NCBI GenBank assembly: GCA_000438155.1
Contig: FR902915.1
Coordinates: 25,616-49,041 of the forward strand
Direction: 5' to 3'
DNA: 23,426 nucleotides
From: Firmicutes bacterium CAG:95
GTDB lineage: Bacteria; Bacillota; Clostridia; Lachnospirales; Lachnospiraceae
Made by a program: the position numbers and the translations under genes. Every line of letters begins with the position of its first letter. Within the stretch, counting starts at the first letter, position 1. Below are positions 1 to 6,908 of this stretch, piece by piece. The notes below the pieces were generated by a model, which was not told the DNA's origin, did not search any database, and was given only the letters and a program-made list of their open reading frames with translations.

Positions 1-951
1 GAGCGTCCGGATTACATTAAGGAGCTGTCAGGGATTCTGCAGGAGACTTTTGACCGTGGCGGTAACGTGGTGATTCCTTCCTTTGCAGTCGGGCGAACGC
101 AGGAGATCCTGTATTTTCTCCGCAAGATCAAAGAAGAGAAGCTTATAAAAAATCATGAGGATTTCCCGGTTTATGTGGATAGTCCACTCGCAGTAGAGGC
201 AACCGGTATTTTCCATAAAAATGAACTGGACTGCTTTGATGAGGATGCCATGGCACTGGTGAAAAAGGGCATTAATCCGATTGCATTTCCGGGGCTTCGG
301 CTTTCCATCACGAGTGATGAATCCAAGGCGATCAATTTCGAGAATACCCCGAAGGTAATTCTTTCCGCATCCGGTATGTGTGAAGCAGGAAGGATCCGCC
401 ACCATTTAAAGCATAATTTATGGAGACCGGAATGTACGATCCTGTTCGTAGGCTATCAGGCAGTCGGAACATTAGGACGTGTTCTGGTGGAAGGGATCGA
501 TGAGGTGAAGCTCTTTGGAGAACCGATCCAGGTACGCGCCAGTATTAAAACGCTTGCCGGGCTGTCCGGACATGCGGATAAGAACGGGCTCATTGAATGG
601 GTGAGCGCCTTTGCCGAAAAGCCGCGCAGGGTTTTCGTGGTACATGGGGAGGATTCTGTGTGCAAGTCCTTCGTGGAATGCCTGCAGGTGGAGCATGGAT
701 TAAAGGCTTATGCGCCTTACAGCGGAACGGTGTTTAATCTGCTGACGAATAAGCTGGAGTACGAAGCACAGCCGATTCCGGTTGCAAAGAAGAAGGTACG
801 CACCGGTGCGGATGTATTCAGCAGATTGCTGGCAGCAGGTCAGAGACTTCTTACCATTATTCATAAGAATGAAGGGTGTGCGAATAAGGATCTTGCGAAG
901 TTTGCAGATCAGGTAACCGCACTGTGCGATAAATGGGACCGGGATATCTGA
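1..951 (+). CDS. MBL-fold / beta-CASP RNA metallo-hydrolase, 3' part (5' end outside window)
   Basis: The reading frame is open from base 1 (ERPDYIKELSGILQ...) to the TGA at 949-951, so about 316 C-terminal residues are present and the start lies upstream. Visible family marks are VIPSFAVGRTQEIL, SASGMCEAGRIRHH, the GHADKNGLIEWV segment and the late histidine in VFVVHGEDS. These are the beta-CASP half and C-terminal metal-site histidines of the YSH1/CPSF73-like RNA hydrolase family (COG1236). The metallo-beta-lactamase HxHxDH motif should lie in the missing N-terminal part. Family members are zinc-dependent nucleases that process or degrade RNA; the substrate of this clostridial branch is not clear. 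The C-terminal tail after about residue 260 (KKKVRTGADVFSRLL...) is basic then helical. The next gene is 229 bases away behind a structured leader, so it is probably a separate transcript. Confidence 0.88.
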   Translation, partial: ERPDYIKELSGILQETFDRGGNVVIPSFAVGRTQEILYFLRKIKEEKLIKNHEDFPVYVDSPLAVEATGIFHKNELDCFDEDAMALVKKGINPIAFPGLRLSITSDESKAINFENTPKVILSASGMCEAGRIRHHLKHNLWRPECTILFVGYQAVGTLGRVLVEGIDEVKLFGEPIQVRASIKTLAGLSGHADKNGLIEWVSAFAEKPRRVFVVHGEDSVCKSFVECLQVEHGLKAYAPYSGTVFNLLTNKLEYEAQPIPVAKKKVRTGADVFSRLLAAGQRLLTIIHKNEGCANKDLAKFADQVTALCDKWDRDI

Positions 952-1006
952 TCAGGAGAGAACCGGATCAATCAGATGGATATCATAAAGAAAAGAGAGC
1001 GGACCA

Positions 1007-1015
1007 TGATATAAA
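1007..1015 (+). promoter_or_regulatory. possible extended -10 promoter for the folA leader
   Basis: TGA-TATAAA reads as an extended -10 (TG at 1007-1008, hexamer at 1010-1015). A second TATAAT lies at 1017-1022. No good -35 is visible. Initiation about seven bases after 1015 would start the RNA at about 1022, just inside the 5' arm of the folded element at 1019. This is inferred from sequence only. Confidence 0.35.
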
Positions 1016-1018
1016 ATA

Positions 1019-1137
1019 TAATGAGCCCAAGGAAAAGCAAGCGGCTGCGAAGCAGACATTTGGTTTTCAGGGCTCATTAACGAGCAAATATCCTGCGAAG
1101 CAGGATGGAGAGCACGAAGTGCGGATTTGCGAGTTGA
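1019..1137 (+). ncRNA. structured leader element upstream of folA (candidate cis-RNA or repeat-family element)
   Basis: Two adjacent folds are visible. Domain 1 has a perfect 10-bp outer stem (TAATGAGCCC 1019-1028 with GGGCTCATTA 1070-1079) enclosing CTGC-GAA-GCAG (1045-1055). Domain 2 is a three-way junction. Its outer stem GCAAAT (1084-1089) pairs with ATTTGC (1125-1130). It extends outward past a tandem G-A/A-G mismatch (1082-1083 with 1131-1132) to AAC/GTT. Inside are hairpins ATCCTGC-GAA-GCAGGAT (1090-1106) and GCAC-GAA-GTGC (1112-1122). All three small hairpins have GAA loops. It matches no riboswitch class I can recognise. It could be a regulatory leader of folA or one copy of a dispersed repeat. 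Confidence 0.6.
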
Positions 1138-1180
1138 CTGTGAAAATAAAGAATAGCAGAAACAGGAGATGAATACGGTC

Positions 1181-1687
1181 ATGAACATGATTGTAGCAGT
1201 AGATAATAATTGGGCAATCGGAAATCATAATGAACTGCTTGTGAGTATTCCGGCAGATATGAAGTTTTTCCGGCAGGAAACCGATGGTAAAGTGGTTGTT
1301 ATGGGACGAAAAACCTTAGAGAGCTTTCCTAACGGGATGCCGCTTGTAAACCGGGTGAATATTGTATTAACAGAGAATCCGGACTATCAGGTGAAGGGAG
1401 CAAAGATAGTACATTCCCTTGCGGAGCTGCAGGAGGAATTGAAGCAGTACCGGTCGGAGGATGTCTATGTGATCGGCGGTGAGAGCGTTTACCGGCAGCT
1501 GCTTCCTTACTGTGATGTGGTTCATGCCACACGGATTGATATGGAATATCAGGCAGACGCGCACTTCCCGAATCTGGAGAAAGATCCGGAGTGGATAGTG
1601 ACTGCAGACAGCGATGAGCAGACCTATTTTGATATACCTTACACTTTTGTAAAATATGAGCGCAGCCGTTTAACAGTGCAGAAATGA
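1181..1687 (+). CDS. folA: dihydrofolate reductase
   Basis: This is a 168-residue NADPH-dependent enzyme that reduces dihydrofolate to tetrahydrofolate in the cytoplasm. The sequence shows the N-terminal MIVAVDNNWAIGN strand and loop, the substrate-binding aspartate in IPADMKFF (D26), the NADPH-binding VVMGRKTLESFP, NRVNIVLT, and the VYVIGGESVYRQLLP motif. Length is normal. Start choice: AGGAG at 1164-1168 abuts an in-frame ATG at 1169 (zero spacing), so the ATG at 1181 (12-base spacing) is preferred; it also gives the usual family N-terminus. The residue before the SIPADM segment is V where many homologues have W (LLV rather than LPW), so antifolate binding may differ. No thyA lies next to it. 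A 14-base tandem duplication covers its stop codon. Expression may be controlled by the structured leader. Confidence 0.95.
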   Translation: MNMIVAVDNNWAIGNHNELLVSIPADMKFFRQETDGKVVVMGRKTLESFPNGMPLVNRVNIVLTENPDYQVKGAKIVHSLAELQEELKQYRSEDVYVIGGESVYRQLLPYCDVVHATRIDMEYQADAHFPNLEKDPEWIVTADSDEQTYFDIPYTFVKYERSRLTVQK

Positions 1688-1703
1688 TTGTGCAGAAATG
1701 ATT
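1676..1703 (+). repeat. 14-bp perfect tandem duplication spanning the folA stop codon
   Basis: GTGCAGAAATGATT occurs at 1676-1689 and again immediately at 1690-1703. The first copy includes the folA TGA (1685-1687). The second copy supplies TTGTGC (1688-1693), which sits 16 bases before TATGAT (1710-1715), a weak promoter candidate for the GH5 gene. Confidence 0.9.
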
Positions 1704-1760
1704 TTTCGGTATGATTGTGGCGGAACGGTATAACGACAGATAAAACAGAGGAGATGGTGC

Positions 1761-3137
1761 ATGATGAAAGGAAAAAGTATGGCAGCCATATTACTTGTGA
1801 CAGCATTAGGGCTTACCGCCTGTGGAGGACAGGGCACGGGTGCGGCTGCATCGCAGGAAGCAGCGCAGGAAGCGCAGACAGGAGAAGCAGGCGGAGAACA
1901 GAGTGAAGAAGCAGACGGAGATGAGCTTACCGGGACGGATGCCCCTGAGGCATCAAAACCGGAGGAGGGAACGCAGCTTGATCCGGGCTTTAGCGTGGAA
2001 AGCGGCAGTATCCCTGAAATTACCATCGAGGCAAAGCAGATTCCGGACAAGGAGTGCTTTCGGTTTGTAAAGGATATGAAAACAGGCTGGAATCTCGGAA
2101 ATACACTGGATGCGTATTCCCAGGGAAAGATGTATGGAGATGATATTTCTTCCGAAGAAATCTGGGGGAACCCTGTTACGACAAAGGAAATGATTGATAC
2201 GTTAAAGAATACAGGCTTCCGTACCGTGCGTATTCCGGTGACCTGGCACAATCATGTAACGGATGACGGCAATGGCCCGGTCATCAGTGAAGCATGGCTT
2301 GACCGTGTGCAGGAGGTTGTGGATTATGCGTATGACAATGGCATGTATGTCATTTTAAACACACACCATGATAATACCGCTAACATCGAAGGAGAGGGTG
2401 GCTATTATCCGGATACGGCACATGCGGAGGAGTCCGACCGGTATATCCGTGGAATCTGGACACAGGTAGCGGAACGCTTTAAGGATTATGACGAGCACCT
2501 GATATTTGAATCACTGAATGAACCCCGTCTTGCCGGAACGGATTACGAATGGAATTTCAATGCAGGTGTGGCAGAATGCAAGGACGCAGCCGGGAGCATT
2601 AACCGCCTGAACCAGCTTTTTGTGGATACCGTGCGTGCAACCGGAGGAAACAATGTGGAACGTTATCTGATGATGCCAGGCTATGATGCTTCCTTAGCGG
2701 GAGCCATTACGGATCTTTATCAGCTCCCGAATGATATTGTTTCAGATAAACTGATTGTTTCCGTTCATGCGTATACCCCTTATAACTTTGCGCTCCGCCC
2801 GGGAAGTGAGAGCGAAGCAACGGACTACTTTTCATGGGAGGATCCCAAGAGTGTTTATGAGATCAATGATCTGATGAACAGTCTGTATAACAAATTTGTC
2901 TCTAAGGGAATTCCGGTTGTGATTGGAGAGTACGGCGCCGTGAACCGTGACAACAACACGCAGGACCGTGTGGATTATTATGCATATTATACGGCAGCGG
3001 CCAGAGCCAACGGCATCACCTGCTGCGTCTGGGATAACGGATCCTTTACCGATGGTGAAACCTTCGGCATCCTGCGCAGACGTGTGAATAAGTGGTTCTT
3101 TGAGGAAACAATAGAGGCAATGATGAAATATTCATAA
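1761..3137 (+). CDS. GH5 endo-beta-glucanase lipoprotein (probably subfamily GH5_4)
   Basis: A 458-residue secreted glycoside hydrolase. Residues 1-21 are a lipoprotein signal peptide with lipobox LTAC (C21). Residues 22 to about 90 are an E/A/G/Q-rich linker that would hold the enzyme off the membrane. The catalytic barrel begins at about residue 100: GWNLGNTLDAY (from G109), WGNPVTT, VRIPVTW, ILNTHHDN, FESLNEPR with predicted acid/base E254, and VVIGEYGA with predicted nucleophile E390. This motif set resembles GH5_4 enzymes acting on xyloglucan, lichenan or carboxymethylcellulose; the exact substrate cannot be read from sequence. No carbohydrate-binding or dockerin module is seen. GAGGAG at 1748-1753 precedes the ATG at 1761; a second ATG follows at 1764. 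No terminator is evident before the ilvE promoter. It likely works with the importer at 12473-15791 and the GH3 at 22327. Confidence 0.93.
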   Translation: MMKGKSMAAILLVTALGLTACGGQGTGAAASQEAAQEAQTGEAGGEQSEEADGDELTGTDAPEASKPEEGTQLDPGFSVESGSIPEITIEAKQIPDKECFRFVKDMKTGWNLGNTLDAYSQGKMYGDDISSEEIWGNPVTTKEMIDTLKNTGFRTVRIPVTWHNHVTDDGNGPVISEAWLDRVQEVVDYAYDNGMYVILNTHHDNTANIEGEGGYYPDTAHAEESDRYIRGIWTQVAERFKDYDEHLIFESLNEPRLAGTDYEWNFNAGVAECKDAAGSINRLNQLFVDTVRATGGNNVERYLMMPGYDASLAGAITDLYQLPNDIVSDKLIVSVHAYTPYNFALRPGSESEATDYFSWEDPKSVYEINDLMNSLYNKFVSKGIPVVIGEYGAVNRDNNTQDRVDYYAYYTAAARANGITCCVWDNGSFTDGETFGILRRRVNKWFFEETIEAMMKYS

Positions 3138-3150
3138 TTAGTCATAACTA

Positions 3151-3178
3151 TTGACTTTTTATAAGGATAGGATAATAA
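3151..3178 (+). promoter_or_regulatory. probable promoter of ilvE
   Basis: TTGACT (3151-3156) is a near-consensus -35. TAATAA (3173-3178) at a 16-base spacer is the best -10 in an AT-rich run; alternative registers exist nearby. Confidence 0.5.
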
Positions 3179-3220
3179 TAAATAACAGTTATATTATACA
3201 GAGCTTGGAGGAGAACAGTG

Positions 3221-4246
3221 ATGGAAAAGAAGAACATTGACTGGGGTAATATCGGTTTCGGTTATATTCAGACGGATTACCGTTATGTATCAAATTATAA
3301 GAATGGAGCCTGGGATGAAGGCGGACTGACACAGGATGCCAATATTGTGCTGAATGAGTGTGCAGGTGTTCTTCAGTATGCACAGACCGTATTTGAGGGA
3401 CTGAAGGCATATACTACCAGCGATGGCCGTACCGTGGTTTTCCGTCCTGATTTAAATGGCGAAAGATTAGAGCAGAGTGCAGCCAGACTGGAAATGCCGA
3501 TCTTCCCGAAGGAGCGTTTCGTAGAAGCAATTAAGCAGGTAGTGAAAGCAAACGAAGCCTACGTTCCACCTTACGGAAGTGGCGCAACACTTTATCTTCG
3601 TCCATATATGTTCGGATCGAATCCGGTTATCGGCGTAAAGCCGGCTTCCGAATATCAGTTCCGTATATTTGCAACACCGGTCGGACCTTACTTCAAGGGC
3701 GGTGCCAAGCCGATTACCATCCGTGTCTGTGACTTTGACCGTGCAGCACCGAACGGAACCGGTCATATCAAAGCAGGATTAAATTATGCAATGAGCCTTC
3801 ATGCCATTGTAGATGCACATAATCAGGGATACGATGAGAACATGTATCTCGATGCAAAGACCAGAACCAAGGTAGAGGAAACAGGTGGAGCAAACTTCAT
3901 CTTCGTAACCAGGGACGGCAAGGTCGTAACACCGAAGTCAGGCAGCATCCTTCCTTCCATTACAAGACGTTCCCTGTTACAGGTGGCAAGAGAATATCTC
4001 GGACTGGAAGCAGAAGAAAGAGAAGTATATTTTGATGAAGTAAAAGACTTCGCAGAAGCAGGTCTGTGCGGTACTGCAGCCGTTATTTCCCCGATCGGCA
4101 AGATAGTGGATCATGGTAAGGAAATCTGTCTGCCAAGCGGAATGGAGCAGATGGGACCTGTTACAAAGAAGCTGTATGATACCTTAACCGGAATCCAGAT
4201 GGGAACCATCAAGGCTCCGGAAGGCTGGATTGTAGAGATCAAATAA
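3221..4246 (+). CDS. ilvE: branched-chain amino acid aminotransferase (class IV PLP)
   Basis: A 341-residue cytoplasmic enzyme that transfers amino groups between glutamate and the 2-oxo acids of leucine, isoleucine and valine. The sequence shows the N-terminal IDWGNIGFGYIQTDYRYV region, VFEGLKAYTTSDG, RPDLNGERLEQSAARL, the PLP-lysine in HIKAGLNYAMSL (K184), EETGGANFIFV and LCGTAAVISPIG. Length and motifs match the long (type II) bacterial group. The ATG at 3221 lies seven bases after GGAGGAG (3207-3213); the in-frame GTG at 3218 is too close. The gene has its own promoter and a strong terminator, so it is a single-gene unit. Such enzymes can also accept aromatic 2-oxo acids, which matters because the aryl-pyruvate oxidoreductase genes follow. 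That link is inference. Confidence 0.96.
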   Translation: MEKKNIDWGNIGFGYIQTDYRYVSNYKNGAWDEGGLTQDANIVLNECAGVLQYAQTVFEGLKAYTTSDGRTVVFRPDLNGERLEQSAARLEMPIFPKERFVEAIKQVVKANEAYVPPYGSGATLYLRPYMFGSNPVIGVKPASEYQFRIFATPVGPYFKGGAKPITIRVCDFDRAAPNGTGHIKAGLNYAMSLHAIVDAHNQGYDENMYLDAKTRTKVEETGGANFIFVTRDGKVVTPKSGSILPSITRRSLLQVAREYLGLEAEEREVYFDEVKDFAEAGLCGTAAVISPIGKIVDHGKEICLPSGMEQMGPVTKKLYDTLTGIQMGTIKAPEGWIVEIK

Positions 4247-4278
4247 GCAGTGTTCAGGAAATAGAACATGAATGAAGC

Positions 4279-4334
4279 AAAAGCCCCTTCCCGTGGCTCG
4301 GTTATGCCGGTCACAGGAGGGGGATTAGCTTTTT
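4279..4334 (+). terminator. Rho-independent terminator after ilvE
   Basis: The outer stem AAAAGC (4279-4284) pairs with GCTTTT (4328-4333). Inside, CCCTTCC (4285-4291) pairs with GGAGGGG (4316-4322) and GTG (4293-4295) with CAC (4312-4314). A five-base bulge lies on the 3' side, and the structure ends in a T run. It separates ilvE from the ior operon. Confidence 0.8.
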
Positions 4335-4368
4335 CCGGAACGTTTTTGCAGGGGACTTTTTTACAGTA

Positions 4369-4398
4369 ACACTTTGATTGGCAAAAGACCAAAAGTGT
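4369..4398 (+). promoter_or_regulatory. hyphenated palindrome over the ior promoter (candidate operator)
   Basis: The arms are ACACTTT (4369-4375) plus TGG (4379-4381), and CCA (4389-4391) plus AAAGTGT (4392-4398), around a seven-base centre. It covers the -35 and nearly all of the spacer, the usual place for a repressor site. The binding protein is unknown; the LysR protein at 8688-9566 is only one candidate. Confidence 0.5.
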
Positions 4399-4406
4399 GA
4401 TATGAT
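4378..4406 (+). promoter_or_regulatory. strong promoter of the iorA-iorB-paaK-ACT operon
   Basis: TTGGCA (4378-4383), a 17-base spacer, and TATGAT (4401-4406) preceded by TGA make an extended -10 promoter. It lies between the ilvE terminator and the iorA ribosome site. Confidence 0.75.
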
Positions 4407-4461
4407 TTGTAATAGGTTTTGATCGTTTGGACTAAAGAATAAACAGAGAGGTGGTTTTATT

Positions 4462-6225
4462 TTGAGTAAAGAAGTAGCAGGAACAACTGTTGTGATGCTG
4501 GGAAATGCCGCAATCGCCAGAGGTGCGTACGAAGCCGGTGTAAAGGTATCTGCAGCATATCCGGGAACACCCAGTACGGAAATCAGTGAGAATCTGGTGA
4601 AATATAAGGATGAATTATATTCCGAGTGGTCTCCGAATGAAAAGGTGGCAACCGAAGTGGCAATCGGAGCCTCGATCAGTGGAGTGCGTGCCCTTGTATC
4701 CATGAAGCATGTTGGTGTCAATGTGGCATCCGATCCGCTTTATACCATTTCCTACAGTGGAGTAAACGGAGGACTGGTATTGGTTGCAGCCGATGACCCG
4801 GGGATTTACAGCTCCCAGAATGAGCAGGATTCCCGTATGGTAGCACGTGCTGCCATGGTTCCTGTAATCGAGCCGTCGGACAGTGAAGAAGCAAGGATGT
4901 TTATTAAGAGAGCCTTCGAGCTTTCCGAGCAGTATGATACACCGATTATGTTCCGTACAACAACCAGACTGGCACATTCGCAGGGTGTGGTTCACTTAGA
5001 GGAACGTCAGCAGATTCCGGATAAGCCGTATGAGAAGAATATTGCCAAGAACGTCATGATGCCGGGCAATGCCATTAAGCGTCACCTCGTGGTAGAGGAA
5101 CGTTTAAAGAAAATGGCAGCGGATGCGGCAACGCTTGATATTAATAAAGTAGAATATAACGATACGAAGATCGGTGTGATCACGAGTGGAATTCCTTACC
5201 AGTATGTTAAGGAAGTACTTCCCAATGCTTCCGTATTAAAGCTTGGTCTGGTACATCCCCTTCCGAAGACCCTGATTGAGGAGTTTGCTTCCAGGGTAGA
5301 TACCCTTTATATTGTGGAGGAACTGGAGCCTGTCATTGAGGAACAGGTGAAATCCTGGGGAATCAAGTGTATCGGTAAGGAAATCTTTACCGTACAGGGT
5401 GAATACAGTGCCAATATGCTTCGCAGGGCAATTCTTAAGGAAGATCTGGATCTTGAAGAAGCTGCACAGGTTCCTGCAAGACCGCCGATCCTTTGTCCGG
5501 GATGTCCGCACAGAAGCGTTTATTCCGTATTGAAGAAATTAAAGATTCATGCATCCGGTGATATCGGGTGTTATACCTTAGGCGCGGTAGCTCCTTTGAG
5601 CGTTGTGGATACGACCGTCTGTATGGGCGCAAGTATCAGTAACCTTCACGGAATGGAGAAGGCGAAGGGCAAAGATTATATCAAGAACTGGGTAGCCGTA
5701 ATCGGAGATTCCACCTTTTTACATACCGGTGTCAATTCCCTTATGAATATGGTATACAATCAGGCAACCGGAACCGTAATTATTCTGGATAACTCTACAA
5801 CCGGTATGACCGGTCATCAGGATCATGCAGCAACCGGAAAGACCCTGATGGGCGATACGACATATATGATTAACATTTATAAGCTTTGCAAGGCAATGGG
5901 CATTGAGCATGTTTATGAAGTGGATGCCTTTGACATTGAAGGCTTAGAGAAGCTGATCAAAGAAGAAACCCAGAGAGAAGAGGTTTCTGTCATTATCACG
6001 AAATCCCAGTGTGCACTGCTTAAGACTTTTGTACCGAAGGGCAAATGTGTGGTTGATGTTGAAAAATGTAAGAAGTGCGGACTGTGTATGGTATCCGGAT
6101 GTCCGGCAATGCATAAGGGCGCAAACGGAGAAGCGGTCATTGATGAAACGATGTGCAATGGCTGTGGTCTGTGCATGAAGAACTGTAAATTCGGCGCTAT
6201 TTCTTTAGTGCCCAATCAGAAGTAG
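4462..6225 (+). CDS. iorA: indolepyruvate ferredoxin oxidoreductase, alpha subunit
   Basis: A 587-residue subunit. With IorB it converts aryl-pyruvates, CoA and oxidised ferredoxin to aryl-acetyl-CoA, CO2 and reduced ferredoxin; the reaction is reversible. The N-terminal half carries the pyrimidine-binding domain (AAYPGTPSTEISENL, ATEVAIGAS). The middle has CPGCPHRSVY, SGDIGCYTLG and the TPP/Mg motif GDSTFLHTGVNSLMN. The C-terminus is a two-cluster ferredoxin domain with cysteines at 536, 539, 542, 547 and at 565, 568, 571, 575, expected to hold two [4Fe-4S] clusters. The start is a TTG at 4462, eight bases after AGAGGTGG; upstream in-frame alternatives are absent. It is the first gene of the operon, and iorB begins 12 bases after its stop with its ribosome site overlapping the stop codon. 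Confidence 0.96.
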   Translation: MSKEVAGTTVVMLGNAAIARGAYEAGVKVSAAYPGTPSTEISENLVKYKDELYSEWSPNEKVATEVAIGASISGVRALVSMKHVGVNVASDPLYTISYSGVNGGLVLVAADDPGIYSSQNEQDSRMVARAAMVPVIEPSDSEEARMFIKRAFELSEQYDTPIMFRTTTRLAHSQGVVHLEERQQIPDKPYEKNIAKNVMMPGNAIKRHLVVEERLKKMAADAATLDINKVEYNDTKIGVITSGIPYQYVKEVLPNASVLKLGLVHPLPKTLIEEFASRVDTLYIVEELEPVIEEQVKSWGIKCIGKEIFTVQGEYSANMLRRAILKEDLDLEEAAQVPARPPILCPGCPHRSVYSVLKKLKIHASGDIGCYTLGAVAPLSVVDTTVCMGASISNLHGMEKAKGKDYIKNWVAVIGDSTFLHTGVNSLMNMVYNQATGTVIILDNSTTGMTGHQDHAATGKTLMGDTTYMINIYKLCKAMGIEHVYEVDAFDIEGLEKLIKEETQREEVSVIITKSQCALLKTFVPKGKCVVDVEKCKKCGLCMVSGCPAMHKGANGEAVIDETMCNGCGLCMKNCKFGAISLVPNQK

Positions 6226-6237
6226 GAGGGCGAAGAG

Positions 6238-6810
6238 ATGGAAACGAAGAATATTATGATTGTGGGTGTCGGTGGTCAGGGAACCCTGCTTACGAGCCGT
6301 ATTTTAGGAGGAATTACCCGTAAGGCAGGGTATGATGTGAAGATTTCCGAGGTTCACGGAATGGCACAGCGTGGCGGAAGTGTAGTAACCTATGTCCGCT
6401 ATGGGGACAAGGTAGCGGAGCCGATTGTAGAAGAAGGACAGGCAGATGTGCTGATTGCCTTTGAACGCCTCGAAGCACTCCGGTATGCACATTTCCTGAA
6501 AAAGGACGGAGTTATGATTGTCAATGATCTTCGCATGGATCCGATGCCGGTGTCCATCGGGGCTGCACAGTATCCGGAGAACATTATTGAGAATCTGAAA
6601 AAGAAGCATCAGGTGATTTCACTGGACGCACAGGCACTTGCCAAGGAAATCGGCAATGCAAGAGTCTTTAATACGATTATCATTGGTGTGGCAGCAAAGA
6701 GAATGGACTTTGCGAAAGAGGACTGGCTCAAGGTCATTGAAGAGACGGTTCCGCAAAAGACCATCGAAATTAATACCAGGGCATTTGAAGCCGGATATGC
6801 ACTTGGATAG
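6238..6810 (+). CDS. iorB: indolepyruvate ferredoxin oxidoreductase, beta subunit
   Basis: A 190-residue partner of IorA from the gamma-domain family of 2-oxoacid:ferredoxin oxidoreductases. The sequence shows the glycine-rich IMIVGVGGQGTLLTSRIL start, the SEVHGMAQRGGSVVTYVRYG signature and ADVLIAFERLEALRY. Length is normal. The TAG of iorA merges with the GGAGGG ribosome site, which implies translational coupling and equal subunit supply. The next gene begins 98 bases later. Confidence 0.95.
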   Translation: METKNIMIVGVGGQGTLLTSRILGGITRKAGYDVKISEVHGMAQRGGSVVTYVRYGDKVAEPIVEEGQADVLIAFERLEALRYAHFLKKDGVMIVNDLRMDPMPVSIGAAQYPENIIENLKKKHQVISLDAQALAKEIGNARVFNTIIIGVAAKRMDFAKEDWLKVIEETVPQKTIEINTRAFEAGYALG

Positions 6811-6845
6811 AACCGGGCAGTTGACATTGGGTATGCAGGATACAG

Positions 6846-6876
6846 AAGTTCAGGCAGGAAGAACTTTTGATATAAA
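6846..6876 (+). promoter_or_regulatory. hairpin and possible internal extended -10 before paaK
   Basis: AAGTTC (6846-6851) pairs with GAACTT (6861-6866). TGA-TATAAA (6868-6876) directly follows and could be an extended -10 giving extra paaK transcription. No matching -35 is seen, so the call is weak. Confidence 0.3.
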
Positions 6877-6908
6877 AACGAAAAGAAAGAGAAGGCAGGG
6901 AAACAAAA

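Noticed and set aside
943..986. Inverted GATATCTGAT / ATCAGATGGATATC around the end of the first gene
   Set aside because: The pairing needs a four-base bulge and there is no T run; too weak to call a terminator.
952..1180. Tetrahydrofolate riboswitch before folA
   Set aside because: The region is clearly structured, but I cannot match it to the known THF aptamer pairing or conserved core.
1670..2251. 193-residue open frame on the minus strand, antisense to folA end and GH5
   Set aside because: Low-complexity Ser/Ala/Pro-rich translation mirrors the GH5 linker codons; the GH5 frame has clear homology and a ribosome site, this one does not.
6821..6846. TTGACA at 6821-6826 as a promoter for paaK
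   Set aside because: Perfect -35, but no acceptable -10 at 16-18 bases; the nearest candidate is at 14 bases and poor.
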